From positions 443,846-507,845 of the forward strand of contig NW_004451005.1 in NCBI RefSeq assembly GCF_000321225.1: a DNA stretch of 64,000 nucleotides, given 5' to 3'. This document shows positions 25,700-38,450 of the stretch, one piece after another. A program made the translations under genes and the position numbers. Within the stretch, counting starts at the first letter, position 1. Every line of letters begins with the position of its first letter. Source of the stretch: Odobenus rosmarus divergens (Eukaryota; Chordata; Mammalia; Carnivora; Odobenidae). The notes beneath the pieces were generated by a model. The model did not search any database. It had not been told where the DNA came from and worked only from the letters and a program-made list of their open reading frames with translations.

Positions 25700-26335
25700 G
25701 GTGGTAGTTTCTCTAAAAATTAAATGGAGCATTACCATATGATCCAGCAATCCCATTTCTGGGTATATACTCAAAAGAAGCAAAAGCAGAGACTCCAACA
25801 CATTCTTGTACATACCTATGTTCACAGCAGTGTTATTCATAATAGCCAAAGGGGGAAACAACTAAGTGTTCATCAATGGACGAATGGATACACAAACTAT
25901 GCTGTGTGTGTATATATACACCACACCATATATATTACTCACCATATATATTATACATGCCATGGGATATTATTCGGCCTTAAAAAGGAAGTTCTGATAC
26001 ATGCTACAACTTGGATGCACCTTGAGGACATTCCAGTAGGTGACGTAAGCCAGATACAAAAGGATAGAAATCACAGATTCCACCTACCTGGAATATCTAG
26101 AGTAATCAAAATCATAGAGAAAGGAGAAGGGTGGGTGCCAGGGTCTGGGAGGAAGGGAAAATGGGCAGTTAGTGCTTCATGAGTACAAAGTTTCAGTTTG
26201 AGAAGATGAAAAAGCTCTGGAGATGAACTGTGGTTATGACTGCATAACACTGTGAATGTACCCAATGCCCGAAAACTGTACACTTAAAAATGCTTAAAAT
26301 GATAAATTTTGTGTCGTGTATTTACGACAAACACG
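25700..26335 (+). mobile_element. L1 3' fragment, sense
   Basis: L1 ORF2 tail ('ccatatgatccagcaatccc', 'tctgggtatatactc') runs into L1 3' UTR and ends 'aaaatgataaattttgtgtc'. Interrupted by a TA/CA-rich stretch at about 25908-25955. The partial open frame 25724-26182 derives from it. Confidence 0.85.
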
Positions 26336-27277
26336 CATACACACAGAGCGAGGGGTTTTAATTCGGTGGATTTCGAACCTTGGCTGCCTGCTGGAATCTT
26401 CTACGGAGTTTTAAAACTATCTATTCATCACCAATAGCAGGAGGTTGGACCTGGTGGCCTCCTGATGCGGTGTGCTGGGAGGAAACCACATCGCTCATAA
26501 GGCATTCATGCCAGGAAATGGGCCTGAGCTCCTCGGGGCATGCAGTGTCCTTGAACTGATAGGGAGGTGAGAGTGGCCATTGCAGGCTGGGGAAGACGAG
26601 GGTGGGGGGTGGGCCTAACAGCCAAAAACAACGTGAGAAAGTTGACTGGACCATGGATCCATAAAGTTGGTTATGAAGTACACCTGGGGAAAATCCTAGT
26701 GTTGAATTTCAAAACTGGACCGTGGACTTGAACGCACGGTACTGGTGGTACTAGGGATGCGGCTGGGGAGGTGAAGGTCCTTGCTGGCACGTAAGATGGA
26801 AGCTGAGCATTTAGCAGTGAGCGGCCAGTGTCTGCAGATGGAGTGGTATGGCAGGAGGGTAAAAGTTGGTGAAGCTAAGTGAAAGGAACGGGTGTTGACT
26901 GTATTGTACTTGGAGGCTTTGAGGATTCGAAATTTTTATTTAAAAAATTGGAAAATACAACAAAATAAAAACACCCACATCAGAGTTCTATACCAAAACA
27001 AATAAACAGAGTATCTGGGGGATGGGATCCAGGGAATCAACATTTTGCTCAACAAAAAGCTCCTGTGCAGATTCTACTAGGCAGCCAGGTTGCCAACTAC
27101 GAATTACACGAGTCCTCGACCAAGATGTGCTATTAACCTAGCAAGCCGGCCCACTAATGACACCCAGCAGCCCTGAGAATTCTGCTTAAGCCCCAAATGA
27201 CCCCAGCTGCCCTGCCTTCCACCCTTCCTTTACTTAAAAATAAATCACAGCATCTCAACTTTGGAAAGGAAAGAGTT
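26336..27277. other. Mixed old repeat remnants
   Basis: A short block at about 26363-26425 ('cgaaccttggctgcctgctgg') looks like the end of a hAT-type MER element. A similar remnant may lie at 26990-27100. The rest is unassigned. Confidence 0.4.
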
Positions 27278-27407
27278 TTTGTTGTTTTATGTAAGCTCCA
27301 CACCCAGCATGGAGCCCAACATGGGGCCTGAACTCATGACCCTGAGATCGAGACCTGAGTTGAGATCAAAGTCAGACCCTTACCTGACTGAGCCACCCAG
27401 GCACCCT
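27278..27407 (-). mobile_element. Short tRNA-derived SINE, old
   Basis: Antisense short form without the CT-rich body. The head is gagccacccaggcaccc, and the flanks ggaaaggaaagagtt and ggaaagaaaggagtt are the duplicated target. Confidence 0.9.
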
Positions 27408-28636
27408 GGAAAGAAAGGAGTTCTATCATTAGATTGAGAGACAATCTGATGTCTCTCTATCATCAGATTGCCTTCCCTAGCTTCATCCCCCATTGCTGAA
27501 CGTACAGGTTTCCCCGGTCCCGTAAAGTAGTTTCCCTTTATGAAACACTTGCCTATAGCACTGGTCTCAAAGACACTACTCTTGACAAGTCTTTTCAAGT
27601 TTAAAGATCCTACTATTCACTTGTGTGTGCATTATTTACACTTCCTGGTAAAAGAAATGTTCAGCTGGACAAGGAAGGATCTGGCCAAAGATCCTGTGTT
27701 AGGATTTAGAAAGTTCACATCTCACAGATAATGGTACTGCAAGTCTTATCTTTGCCTTTCAAACGAGAGGAAGAAGAAAAGAAATCTCATTTCAAATACG
27801 GGTCCAAAGACAGCATATGTCACAAAACTCTAAGTGGCACTGCCTTTGAGGCAGATCTATGAGTAAGTGATCACCACTGACGTGAGTAAGACTACACCAG
27901 TAAGTTATTCAAGTAAGTGGCAAAATTACTCCCAGACACAAGCACACGTATACACACTTGAATCATTTTCAGCGCAATCTCCCGTACCTCGTATCCCTTT
28001 TGGGGTAAACATAAACTCATTTTTCAGATACAGACAGGACCTCAGGGAAGTCATAGGCAATGTCACAAAGCAAGTGAAACCTTCACCTAAGCTCTCGGAT
28101 GCTAGAGGCTGGCCTTGTCCTCACAGTGCATTACGGTTCTCATGGCTCCAGGGTGACAATCCTTACACCATGGCGACCTGGGTTGTGTAACATACTGCAG
28201 GGGACAATGGCAGCTTCCAAGAGGCCAGTAAGCTTCTGGACTCCTGTGCATGGTTATCTGTGTACTGTTCACAATTATTTTCCTCCCAATTTGAGTGACT
28301 AAGGCAGCAAATGCAATCTGCCATTGAAGGGACACTCCAAATCTTCTTATTTTTATGTAAGACTTGGATCACACTTGACCTCTGAAGGCATTTGGTCTGC
28401 AAACTGGGTGAATTCCATCATATTCACAGCACCCTGCGCTTCTTATTGAATGAAAGGAAAATAAATAGTGGTCTACCTCTTTACAGGCTGTTGAGACTTC
28501 TTGTGAGTCAAGAGAATAATCCCCTACTGTCATGTCGACCATCTTTATTGTCACTGTGGACACTACTTTTGGGGTCATTACTGCTTTTGACAAATCAGGT
28601 TCCTTAACACTTTCCCTTCACACATTTTAAAAACCT

Positions 28637-28740
28637 GAGGTGCCTGGCTGGCTCAGTGGGAAGAGCAAGGGACTTTTGATCTCGAGGTCTTGAGTTTGAG
28701 CTCCACCTTGGGTGTGGAGATTACTAAAACAAACAGAAAA
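28637..28740 (+). mobile_element. Short tRNA-derived SINE, old
   Basis: Sense copy beginning aggtgcctggctggctcag. It keeps the tRNA-like first part only and ends in an A-rich tail. The duplicated target is aaaacct. Confidence 0.85.
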
Positions 28741-28794
28741 CCTTAAATAGCTACTGCCCAGCTAGGATTTCTTTTCTTGTCACCACTGCCGATT

Positions 28795-28990
28795 TTTTTT
28801 TTAATTTTATTTAGTTATTTGACAGAGAGAGATATAGCGAGAGAGGGAACACAAGCGGGGGGGGGTAGGAGAGGGAGAAGCAGCCTTCCCGCAAAGCAGG
28901 GACCCCGACGCCGGGCTCAATCCCAGGACTGTGGGATCATGACCTGAGCTGAAGGCAGACGCTTAACAGCTGTACCACCCAGGCGCCCCC
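28795..28990 (-). mobile_element. CAN-SINE
   Basis: Antisense copy ending caggcgccccc, with an internal run of eight or more Gs near 28858. The duplicated target is gccgattttt before and gctgattttt after. It faces the SINE at 28637 across about 55 bases. Confidence 0.93.
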
Positions 28991-29098
28991 ACCTTGCTGA
29001 TTTTTATGTTTTTCATCCAGCCTATCATCTTTATCCCATCTCCAACAGCTTAACAACTACGAGTCCTGGACCTCTGAACACTTCACTCCTCAGTCGGT

Positions 29099-29105
<7 letters not shown>

Positions 29106-29151
<46 letters not shown>
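29106..29151. repeat. Compound (TC)n(CA)n microsatellite
   Basis: About 15 TC units run directly into about 7 CA units. Confidence 0.97.
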
Positions 29152-30620
29152 CTGAAAATCAGATCTCCACTGAATCCTTCCATGACAACAGACCTGTCTT
29201 TCAGACTCTGATTTTCTCCACAAGAACTTTGTATCTTCATCAGGTAGGGTAACTACTATAACCTAACTATAAAAAACATGTTCAAAAAAAATTTGAAGAG
29301 GAAAAACATTTTTTTTTAATTCACCCATTACCTCATTACCTAGCTAGACCCACTGCTGACATGACAGTTGACCTATATGCCAGATACTGGGGATACAGCA
29401 GTAACCAAAACACACTCCTGACCCTCAAGGGTATTTTTTTTTATTTTGTCCATGTTTTTCCTTAGAGTAATCTATGTAGTACACTATTTTTGAAAACTGA
29501 TTTGAGTTTATGGTAAATCAACTTAAAATAGTATTCCCACCCCTGCCAGAGCCTACACTGAAGAGGAATATGTAAGCACAATCCTCTAAACCACTGGCTA
29601 ATTCAAACGGACAACAGCAAACATTTTATTAGAGAATGAAGAAATCTGAGACTGTACCCAGAATCAGTGCCAAAGGAAAGGATGGCACTTCAGTTCCCAT
29701 GGTAGGTAACTATCTTTATATATGTTTAAGTAATTTTTTGTCCTTCGGAAAATCTCAGCTACAGAATGAAAGCTAAAGCATGTGTGTATTAGCTTTATAA
29801 CAACGCCTACTCAAACTTCCAAGGGTTCAATATGAGCAAATCTCTGGGAAGCCACCTGCCTGGACCTCATATAGGGGCAGCACAGTTTCGGGGGTGGCTG
29901 AAAGGAGAACTCCTAACCCGTGAGGCTGACTATATGACAAACATTTCCCAGCCCCCTCACCCCACTCCTGTGAGGCCTGCTTGGTAAGCCCAGGGCTCAG
30001 GCCAGGAACGAGAAAGTGGCAGACGTAACCAACAGCCATGTAGCAGTCACTGAAGTCTAGCCGGTCTCAATTCTTCCTTTTTGAGACAGTGAGGACTAGA
30101 GGGATTGATAGAAAACTTTTACAGGAAACATGCTAGAATAAAATGCCTGGTAGAGAAGGAGAGCTGAATGAATGAGGCATCTCCAAGTGCCAAAGCGAAA
30201 AGCAGCCGAGATTCTCCATTTCTCCTGGATCCAACACACTCCCCAGTTATTCCTATCTGTTGAACTTCACTGGGCCCATAAATTTAAGCTTCACTAACTT
30301 TCTAGAGGCAGTAAGGCCTGAGGGAGGTCAGACGAACCCAGTGCACTTCCTCCTCTTTCTCGCCTCCCTTCCAAACCCCCACAGCACAAGGTGGACCCTG
30401 CTTGCCACGCCAAACTCTACAAGGGGAACCAAGCATAAAGACTAACACTTATTTCAAGTAGTTCCTGCCCATCTTGAGATCATCATGAACCCTTGGGCTT
30501 TCAAACCAGCGGCAGCCACAAAAGCAATCGACTTAACCCTGAAAGAGACAAAAGGATGCTTAGTAATGCAAAGCAACAGTTCCTCACTCAGATGTGCAGC
30601 TGACAACTCCACTATCATTT
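29152..30620. other. Unassigned intronic sequence
   Basis: An old-repeat-like stretch ('ccagatactggggatacagcagtaac') lies at about 29380-29430. Otherwise nothing is recognised. Confidence 0.4.
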
Positions 30621-30621
30621 T

Positions 30622-30808
30622 TTTTAAAGATTTTATTTATTTATTTATTTGAGAGAGAGAGAAAGCACATGAGATGGGGGGAGGGTCCGAGGGAGAAGCA
30701 GACTCCCTGCCGAGCAGGGAGCCCGATGCGGGACTCAATCCCGGGACTCCAGGATCATGACCTGAGCCGAAGGCAGTCGCTTAACCAACTGAGGCACCCA
30801 GGCGCCCA
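30622..30808 (-). mobile_element. CAN-SINE
   Basis: Antisense copy. The exact duplicated target ccactatcattttt occurs just before and just after it, which indicates a comparatively recent insertion. Confidence 0.96.
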
Positions 30809-31040
30809 CCACTATCATTTTTAAGAAGACAGAAAAACACAGTACAGGAATCCAATCCTAGTCCAACTTTATTTGGAAACAGCAGTGAAACGCGCTGGGA
30901 TTTTTTTTTTTTTTTACATATATATTAACAAGGATAATTTGATCTCCACCCAAAGTAAGATTCACTCAATTTCCATACAGATAACTAAAAAATTTTCCCC
31001 ATGAGTAGATGCTTTCAACATAATATGGGCCCAGGATTTA

Positions 31041-31152
31041 AAAAAAAAAAATGTTTTTTTAAGTAAACTCCACCCTCAATGTGGGGCTTGAACTCACAAC
31101 CCCAAGATGAAAGAGCTGCATGCTCTACCAACTGAGCCAGCCAGATGCACCT
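31041..31152 (-). mobile_element. Short tRNA-derived SINE, old
   Basis: Antisense short form with the motif ggggcttgaactcacaaccc and the head gagccagccagatgcacc. The duplicated target tgggcccaggattt lies on both sides. Confidence 0.92.
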
Positions 31153-31329
31153 GGGCCCAGGATTTTAAGTCCACTTTCTGTTCAGGAGAGGAAAGGGCAA
31201 AGAGCAGGGGAGACAGGCATGGCGCAGGAACGATGAGGGAGAAATGCCAACGCCATCACGCTCGCTCCTCCAACATTCAAGCACCGGCTCTCAGAGGCAC
31301 ATTCTGAACATGTACATTCCATGTATTAC

Positions 31330-31440
31330 ATCACTTCACCCTCTGAGCATGGACCTTCCCACCTGCAGTTTACAAGTATGTAAACTAAGGCACAGAGAAA
31401 CGAAAATAACTTGCCTAAGTTCCACACAGTGTGAAAACAA
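31330..31440 (-). mobile_element. MIR SINE fragment, antisense
   Basis: 'aaactaaggcacagagaaac' followed by 'aacttgcctaagttccac' matches the MIR core in reverse. Confidence 0.65.
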
Positions 31441-31881
31441 ATCTAAACATCAAATATTTGCCTGGCACTAAAGCTGCTCTGATTATCTTTAATAGATAAT
31501 AGAAACAAGTTCCTCCTTTAGAGAAACAGTACAGATGCTTTAAGCAAAACCTGTAATAACAGCAAATATTTATTGAACATTTTCTCAGTGCCAGGATTCC
31601 AAGCTACCAGCTTGATAACGAACATAAACATCACTTGATTGAAATATATGTTGCTTCCATCACTTGCAAATCCAGTCTTTTTAGATGGAGATGACTAAGG
31701 AAATGCATTAACATTACTTAAGACTGAATTCCTATCTGTAAAAAACAACAAAAAACACATGGGAATGGAAAAAATTACCGCAAACGAATTGATCTTCACT
31801 TTTTAAAATGATATAAAAAGGTCTTCCTTGAGAAATTTGATAGTAATGGATAAAGGAGAACAATTAAAAGTCATCTTTGAG

Positions 31882-32065
31882 GGCACCTGGGTGGTTCGGT
31901 CAGTTGAGCATCCAGCTCTTGAGATCGGCTCCGGTCATGATCTCAGGGTTGTGAGATCAAGCCCCATGTGGGGCTCTGCACTCAGTGGGGAGTCTGCCTG
32001 AGATTCTCTCTCTCTCCCTCTGCCCCTCCCCCTGCTTTTTCTCTCTCAAAATCTTTAAAAAAAAA
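31882..32065 (+). mobile_element. CAN-SINE
   Basis: Sense copy with the head gggcacctgggtggttcgg. The exact duplicated target aagtcatctttgag lies on both sides (31868-31881 and from about 32065). Confidence 0.96.
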
Positions 32066-32724
32066 GTCATCTTTGAGGACCCCAAGGAAAAAAATCCAAT
32101 CAAATCATAGGAATGTCCTCCTGTCCATAATCAGTAGCAAAATAAACAGATTTGTAGTTTCCCTGCAGTGTGGTGATGACCTGAGTCCAATAGTAGTTCC
32201 ACTAGCATATTCAACTGTTCTAAAAACAGTGAATAAGTGAATGAATTAAAAATACTTCAAGCTGTTCTGAAGAAAAAGATGGAGGACCCCTTGACCCTTC
32301 CTGTCCAGGCACCCACGCCAGGACTAGAGCTCCGAATTACAACTTAGCGCCTCCCTTTTACACAGAAAGTTTTCCCAGTGGGTCCTAAGAGTACTACCTC
32401 CACCTAGAAATTCTTGGGAAGTGGGTCTCAATCCCTCCGCCATGGAGATTTTGGATTTTATCTTCCATATCACATTTGTTTCCCAGAAGAGAGAAAAGCA
32501 ACCTTAAAGAGAGACAAAAATAAATCCTCTAAGACAAACACAAATTTGTGTTGCCTGGGCTTGTATGTGGTGCCAGGTGTGTGCTCAAATCAAACACACA
32601 AGAAGTAAGTTAAATAAAGCCTTCAGTATCAGAGCCATGTGTTTACACTTATCTGACGAAAACCTGCAAGCACCGTGAGGAGGGGGACTGTATATTAGGA
32701 ACATCTTTTCACCTTTGCCCTTGA

Positions 32725-32910
32725 CCAATGCAACAGAATCCCCTACAAGGTTCACTGAAATGGCGGTGGGCCCACCCCTAGATGCTGATTCAGAAGGCCT
32801 AGCAGAGGGGGGTGCCCAGAAATTCGCCTTTGCAACAAGTTCTCAGGTGATGCTCTGTTGTTGTTGCTCCTCCAGAAAGTGCTCCCTGAAACCACTGCGC
32901 TGCAGGGGCA
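32725..32910 (+). mobile_element. hAT-type MER element, family not assigned
   Basis: 'gcccacccctagatgctgattcag' and 'cttgcaacaagttctcaggtgatgctc' follow the order of a common non-autonomous mammalian DNA element. The same family is seen at 40441 and 59788. Confidence 0.6.
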
Positions 32911-32919
32911 ACAGCTGTC

Positions 32920-33729
32920 AGATGCTTTCAGGCACATTGACCCCCACAGCCTAATCCACGATTCCGAGACGAAAGGAGAGTCTGCTGAGAGTTTCGTTAC
33001 GTCGAAATGATGAATTGGAAAGATGGTATTAGCCATCTTCCCACAAAACTGAGATGCAGGTCGTTTGAGGACACTACATCTCTAGTAAAATTTTAGAAGT
33101 AAAAATTGCCCCAAGTAATAGAATGAAAAAAAGAAGTGCCAGAAACCCCACTGCCCAATAATTTACCTGTCAAGATTCCTGTCCTGCTGTAGTAACTGTA
33201 CCTTTTCTTCTCACCTGTTCTCAGAGAATTTACCTTCTGGGATGGTTTAGAGTCAGTTGTCGGTCTCCCTGGCTGGAGTCGACGAGCGCCCAGTAGGGTC
33301 CATGCCTACCTGTCTCTGTATTCACTCAATGTCTTCAGTACCATAAGCATCATCATCATTCAGCAATGTCTGTCCTACCCTGAGCAAAACTCTCTGACAA
33401 ACCTGCCCATCCATAGGAATCCCCAAACCTAGAAGCATGGTGAGGGGACCTCTGAGCAGCAGAGAGAGCGGACACCAAATGCACAAACCTCACCTGCCCT
33501 CCTGGAGTTTCCAGCACCAGGCACTCCAACCACACCTAACCTTCCCTCCATTCCCCACTTCACTGGGCCTCTCACCACTCAAAAATCTAATGAAAAGTTA
33601 AAAAAAAAAAGGTGTTTCAAAGAAAAAGATACCTCAGTAAGAGACTGAGCAGAGCTACTTCCCTCAAGACAGCTCTAACTGCCCTTTGTTGTCTACAAAT
33701 ACAGGATTCTAGGATAAATGCCCTTCCGG
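32920..33729. other. Unassigned intronic sequence
   Basis: Nothing recognised. A run of about 11 As lies at 33601-33611. Confidence 0.4.
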
Positions 33730-34060
33730 CTACACGACTCTGCCCCAGCAACTATCCCTACCACCTAAGCTTCCATCCCACACACACCACCCACACAACA
33801 AATACATGCGGATGCCTTTCACTTTTCCCTCCCACCTTTCTCAAGGTCTTGTTCAAATTCGTGATCCATGAAGCCTTCCTTTTGCCCCATCCAAATCGAT
33901 CACTCTCGTGTCTTCACTTCCACAGAACTAGGAAGTGCACTCAGAGGCATAAGCATTATTCTTTATCTCCCAGTTTCTGCTACGGCTGTTACCATCTTCA
34001 TCATTTTTCTTGCACCCACCATCTGTTGTACAGATTAGGTGCTCAATTAATTGAAATTTC
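33730..34060 (+). mobile_element. L2 LINE 3' fragment
   Basis: 'atccatgaagccttccttttgcccc', further pyrimidine-rich sequence, and an end 'agattaggtgctcaattaattg' show the L2 3' pattern. A 218-codon frame across it starts at GTG and is not a gene. Confidence 0.7.
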
Positions 34061-34769
34061 CACAGTTCGTTTAGCAATGTGTGCCAAGAACCACATCAGC
34101 CACCATTACAGAAATATGAAACACCCCCTTCAAGGTACAGGGGAAAAACCCAAGGCCACACAAGCACCCAGTGCTGGAGTCAAGATTCAAACCCACATCT
34201 ACTTAACTCCAAAGCTTTTGCCATTTCACGGCCACCATTCTGCCCTTCAAGGGAGAAAAATAAACTAGAACAGTTAAGTGGGAAAAGTCCTGGCTCACTA
34301 GTTGGTCACCTCACTGCAAGCTTCTGCCTGATTTCTCATAAACTCCAGATTTTAAGGCACGGCCAGTATACGTAATCAAGTGTGTTTTACAGATTATCCC
34401 ATTTGGAATCACTGGAGCATACCACTGTATTATGGAAAAACCTTTCTTTCATTTCAGTGCCTCGCAGGGAGATGGGATGTCTCTACACATACATAAAGCC
34501 CTTTGATGAAGCCTGGATGTACTCTATAAAAAGTTCATGTATTCTTCCATGCTTTCCTTGGGGGCGGGGAGGAAGCAAAATCCAGTTTAGACAACGCTAT
34601 GCATCTACTTTTAAGAGAGCACACTATCCAAATAGCTACACGTTTCTGGAGTTTGAGAAAATCATGGCCAACACCTGAAACAGAAAGAGGTGAAACCCCT
34701 CCGAGTAATTCGGGGGAGACAAATTGACAACAGCCAGTGAGAGGAGCCTTCAGGTTCTGATAGCACCAG

Positions 34770-34900
34770 CTTTCAAGTTCCCACTGTCACCAGCCAGCCG
34801 TGTGGCCTTGAGACATTATCATGGATTTCAGCTCCTTTGTGAAATGGGGGAAACACGGGCACTAGGTAATAATGAGCAGATGGTAACAGTTGTATATGAA
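34770..34900 (+). mobile_element. MIR SINE fragment, sense
   Basis: 'gccgtgtggccttgagac', 'tcagctcctttgtgaaatgggg' and following sequence fit the MIR core. Diverged. Confidence 0.6.
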
Positions 34901-35591
34901 AAGTATCAGCTCTTGCAAAGCTCACTAACCTCAATTCCCCCGGCTGCCTGCCCTGTAGGACTACACCTGACTATCAGATCAGAGGTTGAACAGCCTTTGT
35001 TTCTCCTTTGGTTACCATGAAGACTTGGTGCGTTAGATCTGTCTGTATACTAGACTTTTAAGTAAAATGAGCTGTTAAAAAGCTTGCAGAGTGGGAGGGT
35101 AAGGGGCAACAGCAAACCAATGCTTCCCTAGAGAAAAAAGGGGTTAGCTAACACCCTAAATACTAAATTCTAAAACAAACTTGGTATTACAAGCTTAAAC
35201 TCTCCCAAACAAGTCATTTTGGCTAACAACATGTGTAATTAAAATTAAAGGGATACTAAAATAACACTTTAGTTGTTGACCTTACAGATCCTTTTGAAAA
35301 ACTCAACCAAAACAACAGCACATGGAGTGACTTGACTTTCTAATGACGGCATCACATGGTAACACAGCAGATATCTTAAATCTTTTGCAGTCACATGAAA
35401 ACACTGATGTAATGTTGAAGCCAAGATGCACTAAACAGATGTAACACCTGAATTTAACCTGTTCAGAACTCAGATTTCTTCTCAGATTAGTACTGAGAAA
35501 GGGTGAAGAGGTTTAGTTTCATTACCCACCCCAATACTCCAGTCACCAGGCGATTTGGAAAAATCTCGTTATTCAAACAGGAGCATTATCC

Positions 35592-35622
35592 AAAAAAAAA
35601 AAAAAAAGAAGAAGAAGAAGAG
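35592..35622. repeat. Poly-A and (GAA)n tract
   Basis: Sixteen As are followed by about five GAA units, giving a purine-only run of about 40 bases. Confidence 0.95.
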
Positions 35623-35662
35623 AAAAAACTCAAAGCATCAGCCAGAACAGCCCCCACCCAAC

Positions 35663-35702
35663 ACATACATACATACATACATACATACATACATACATAC
35701 AC
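35663..35702. repeat. (CATA)n microsatellite
   Basis: About ten uninterrupted CATA units. Confidence 0.97.
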
Positions 35703-36088
35703 CTTCTATTAGGCCCAGGTTGCACTTTTTAAAAGAAACAGTGCAACATTGATCACTATTAGTTTTAAAATGTTTCTCATGAGAGAAGTTTTGCCAGGGC
35801 AAATAACCACAGTTCTTGCTAAAAGCACATTGATTACCCACCCACAGTAGGCACTTAAATGTTGACTGAATTATCAATTCTGAGTGAGAGCATCTAAGTC
35901 TAATCACAAAGCCCTTCTTGTGCTATCAGTGGTATTAACTCTCAAGTAACTGCAAGAAAACTTTTGACAGATCATGACGGCAACGTGTTTTGAGCATTAC
36001 TTTGGTTAATTCACCATACTTCATTACAACAGCACAAAAATTATTTGCAAATCATGCCTAAGCTGAAGTGTCATTTAAGTTTGGTTTG

Positions 36089-36285
36089 GGGGCACCCGGG
36101 TGGCTCAGTGGGTTAAGCGTCTGACTTCGGCTCAAGTCATGATCTCAGGATCCCGGGATGGAGCCTGGCATCTGGCTCTGCGCTCAGTGGGGAGCCTGCT
36201 TCTTTCCCTCCCTCTGCTCCTCCCCCTGCTCATGCCCTCTCTCTCTCTCTCTCTCTCAAATTAATAAATAAAATATTTAAAAATA
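36089..36285 (+). mobile_element. CAN-SINE
   Basis: Sense copy from ggggcacccgggtggctcag to an AAATAAAATATTTAAAAAT tail. The duplicated target is aagtttggttt before and aaatttggttt after. Confidence 0.94.
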
Positions 36286-38450
36286 AATTTGGTTTTGAAT
36301 GTAGGGGAAAGATACTCTGGTTATGATAGTCTATCATACAATATTCCGGTTATGTCTAAATTACTAAAGTAATTTCCATCTTTACCTTTTGCCACTTCTT
36401 TCCTGCAGCACGGCGTGAACGAGCAGTTATTTCAGCTTTGTTCTGTAGTAACAGGACACAAAGTAATTTCAAAGGTTGCAGGAGAATGTGGTCAAAATGG
36501 AAAAAGCAGGAATTAAATAGGAAATGATCTATTTAATTTTAATTCAGTGCTCCAGTGTGCCAATCAGGAAGACTTCAGCAATCTCTCCTGTCAGAAGGGT
36601 GCCTTCACAGACAACTCATTGAGAAATCCCTCAAGTACAACCTACTATGTGGTATTTTACACTCAGGCTGGTGGAGAAGAGAGATACCGTAACAGCCCTG
36701 AGGTCCATGAATTTACTTTGTCCAAGAATTACTGAATTAAATGACATTTCAAGGGGAGCAGAGATGGCAGAAGACCAGACCCAAAACAAGTTTAACAGTT
36801 AATACCAACTACTAAAAAGTTTTCAAAGCCCAGTCACAAATACCTTTCACTCAGAATGTCCAGTACTAGAACTGAAATAACAACCATGTATGGGGCATAT
36901 ATTGGGGCTTTACTTATTTTTAAGTGTCAGGGATAAAGCCTGTTTGGTATAGTTCAAGGTCTTATGGAACCTGTACTTACCAAACCCACAGACAAGAAAA
37001 GCACAATTCTTTAAACAACTCAGCAAGGACAGTGCATTTACCTTCCCCAGACTTCCTGTGAAAAGCTCACAGCACTATCTGCAGTGTTGTGTTGACGGAG
37101 GGTCCCCCCCCAAAAAAATCAATCCACTACCAAAATTATGTATTCTGATACATCACACAGTCTCCTTTTGCATGAATAGTATGTGTTACCTAACATTGGC
37201 TAACACTAGAGTGTGTTCAATTAGATTTTTTAAAAAATAAACTATGAACCCGGTAGCAAATTACAGAAATGCTCATTTTAAGAACTTAATAGGCTACTTT
37301 ATTAAAGCCTTAATATTTTAGGGTGACCATGAAGTGTGGAAACCATCACACATGTTTATTTTACTCCATGACCAAAGCACTTCGTGAGCTAGGGGAAAGC
37401 AAACAGGAGTGATTCCAACTCCATCACACCGAACTTGTGAGAAAAGCTGGACAATGATTTCCAGAGAAAGTGGCAAGGTGGAGTGTTCTTTGTGGTTATA
37501 TGATCTAAACCTCTTTGGTTGCTGCCTCTGGAGTATGCTAAGTCCACAGGTACATTCAAAAGAAAAAATAAAATCAAGCAAACATCACAGATCCATCTGT
37601 CTCTGCGGGTGAAGATGCTGCATTAATGCCCTTCATTCACTGCAAGTTTGCATAAGCATATTGAACTAGTAAGAGATGACCCACCAAACACACCATGCTT
37701 TAAGAAGAGATGACCCACCAAACACACCATGCTTTCAAAAGCCATTTCTTGGTGTGTATGTGCCTCGTTTCCAGACTTCGTGGTCATCTTATAATTTGAT
37801 GCAGGGAAGCTCCCATATGTTCTGGGAGCTTGTCACATAAATAAAAGACTTTCACCAACCTGTGGTTGACACCACACACATTGAATGACCACAGCATGCC
37901 TCCTTGAATCCAAGGAGCTCAGTTTTCTCTGTGGTTTACTAAAGTGCAATCAAGGCTGCAAAGAACTGGGTCCTGGTGAACTGTTCTGTGCATTTCACTA
38001 CCGTACAGAGGCTGCAGCTGGCTCCTCGGGCTTCTTCCTCATTGCCTGACACCAAAAGGGTCACATGGCAAAAACGAACTTCCTATCTCTGACACTCCAT
38101 TCCCAGCCTAGTGCGGAGGAAGAACTTACACAAGTTACTCCCCTTTTTTAATTAGGCAAGTCGGTGGTCCTCCCCACCAGGCGCCCCACCCTCCCAAACA
38201 CACGTAACAACCCTGCAGCAGGTACCACCACCTTTAACCCACACCTGATTCCTCTGTCACAAGGCCAGCCAGGGCAAAAGATTAACCTGTGGTCTTCGGC
38301 CATCGGTTCACTGACAGGGCCAACCGTGGAGACAGAGCGCCAACTTTTTGTTTGTTTTAAAGGAAATACTTCCTGGCACACGTTTAGCGAAGACTCTGAA
38401 CTCTGTGCATGAAGCCACGTGGTGCTAATCTGGCTCCATCCACTCACGAT
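36286..38450. other. Unassigned intron sequence next to the promoter island
   Basis: No young repeat lies in this 2.2 kb. A 34-bp tandem duplication is listed separately. No coding exon is recognised. Confidence 0.45.
37671..37735. repeat. 34-bp tandem duplication
   Basis: The unit beginning aagagatgacccaccaaac at 37671 repeats at 37705 with no mismatch over 31 bases. Two copies only. Confidence 0.97.

Larger units (their letters stand above)
34901..36088. other. Unassigned intronic sequence with microsatellites
   Basis: Only the simple repeats listed separately are named. Confidence 0.4.

Noticed and set aside
33612..34268. 218-codon plus-strand open frame
   Set aside because: It begins at GTG just after a poly-A run and overlaps an L2 fragment. 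The His/Thr/Cys/Pro-rich peptide looks random.
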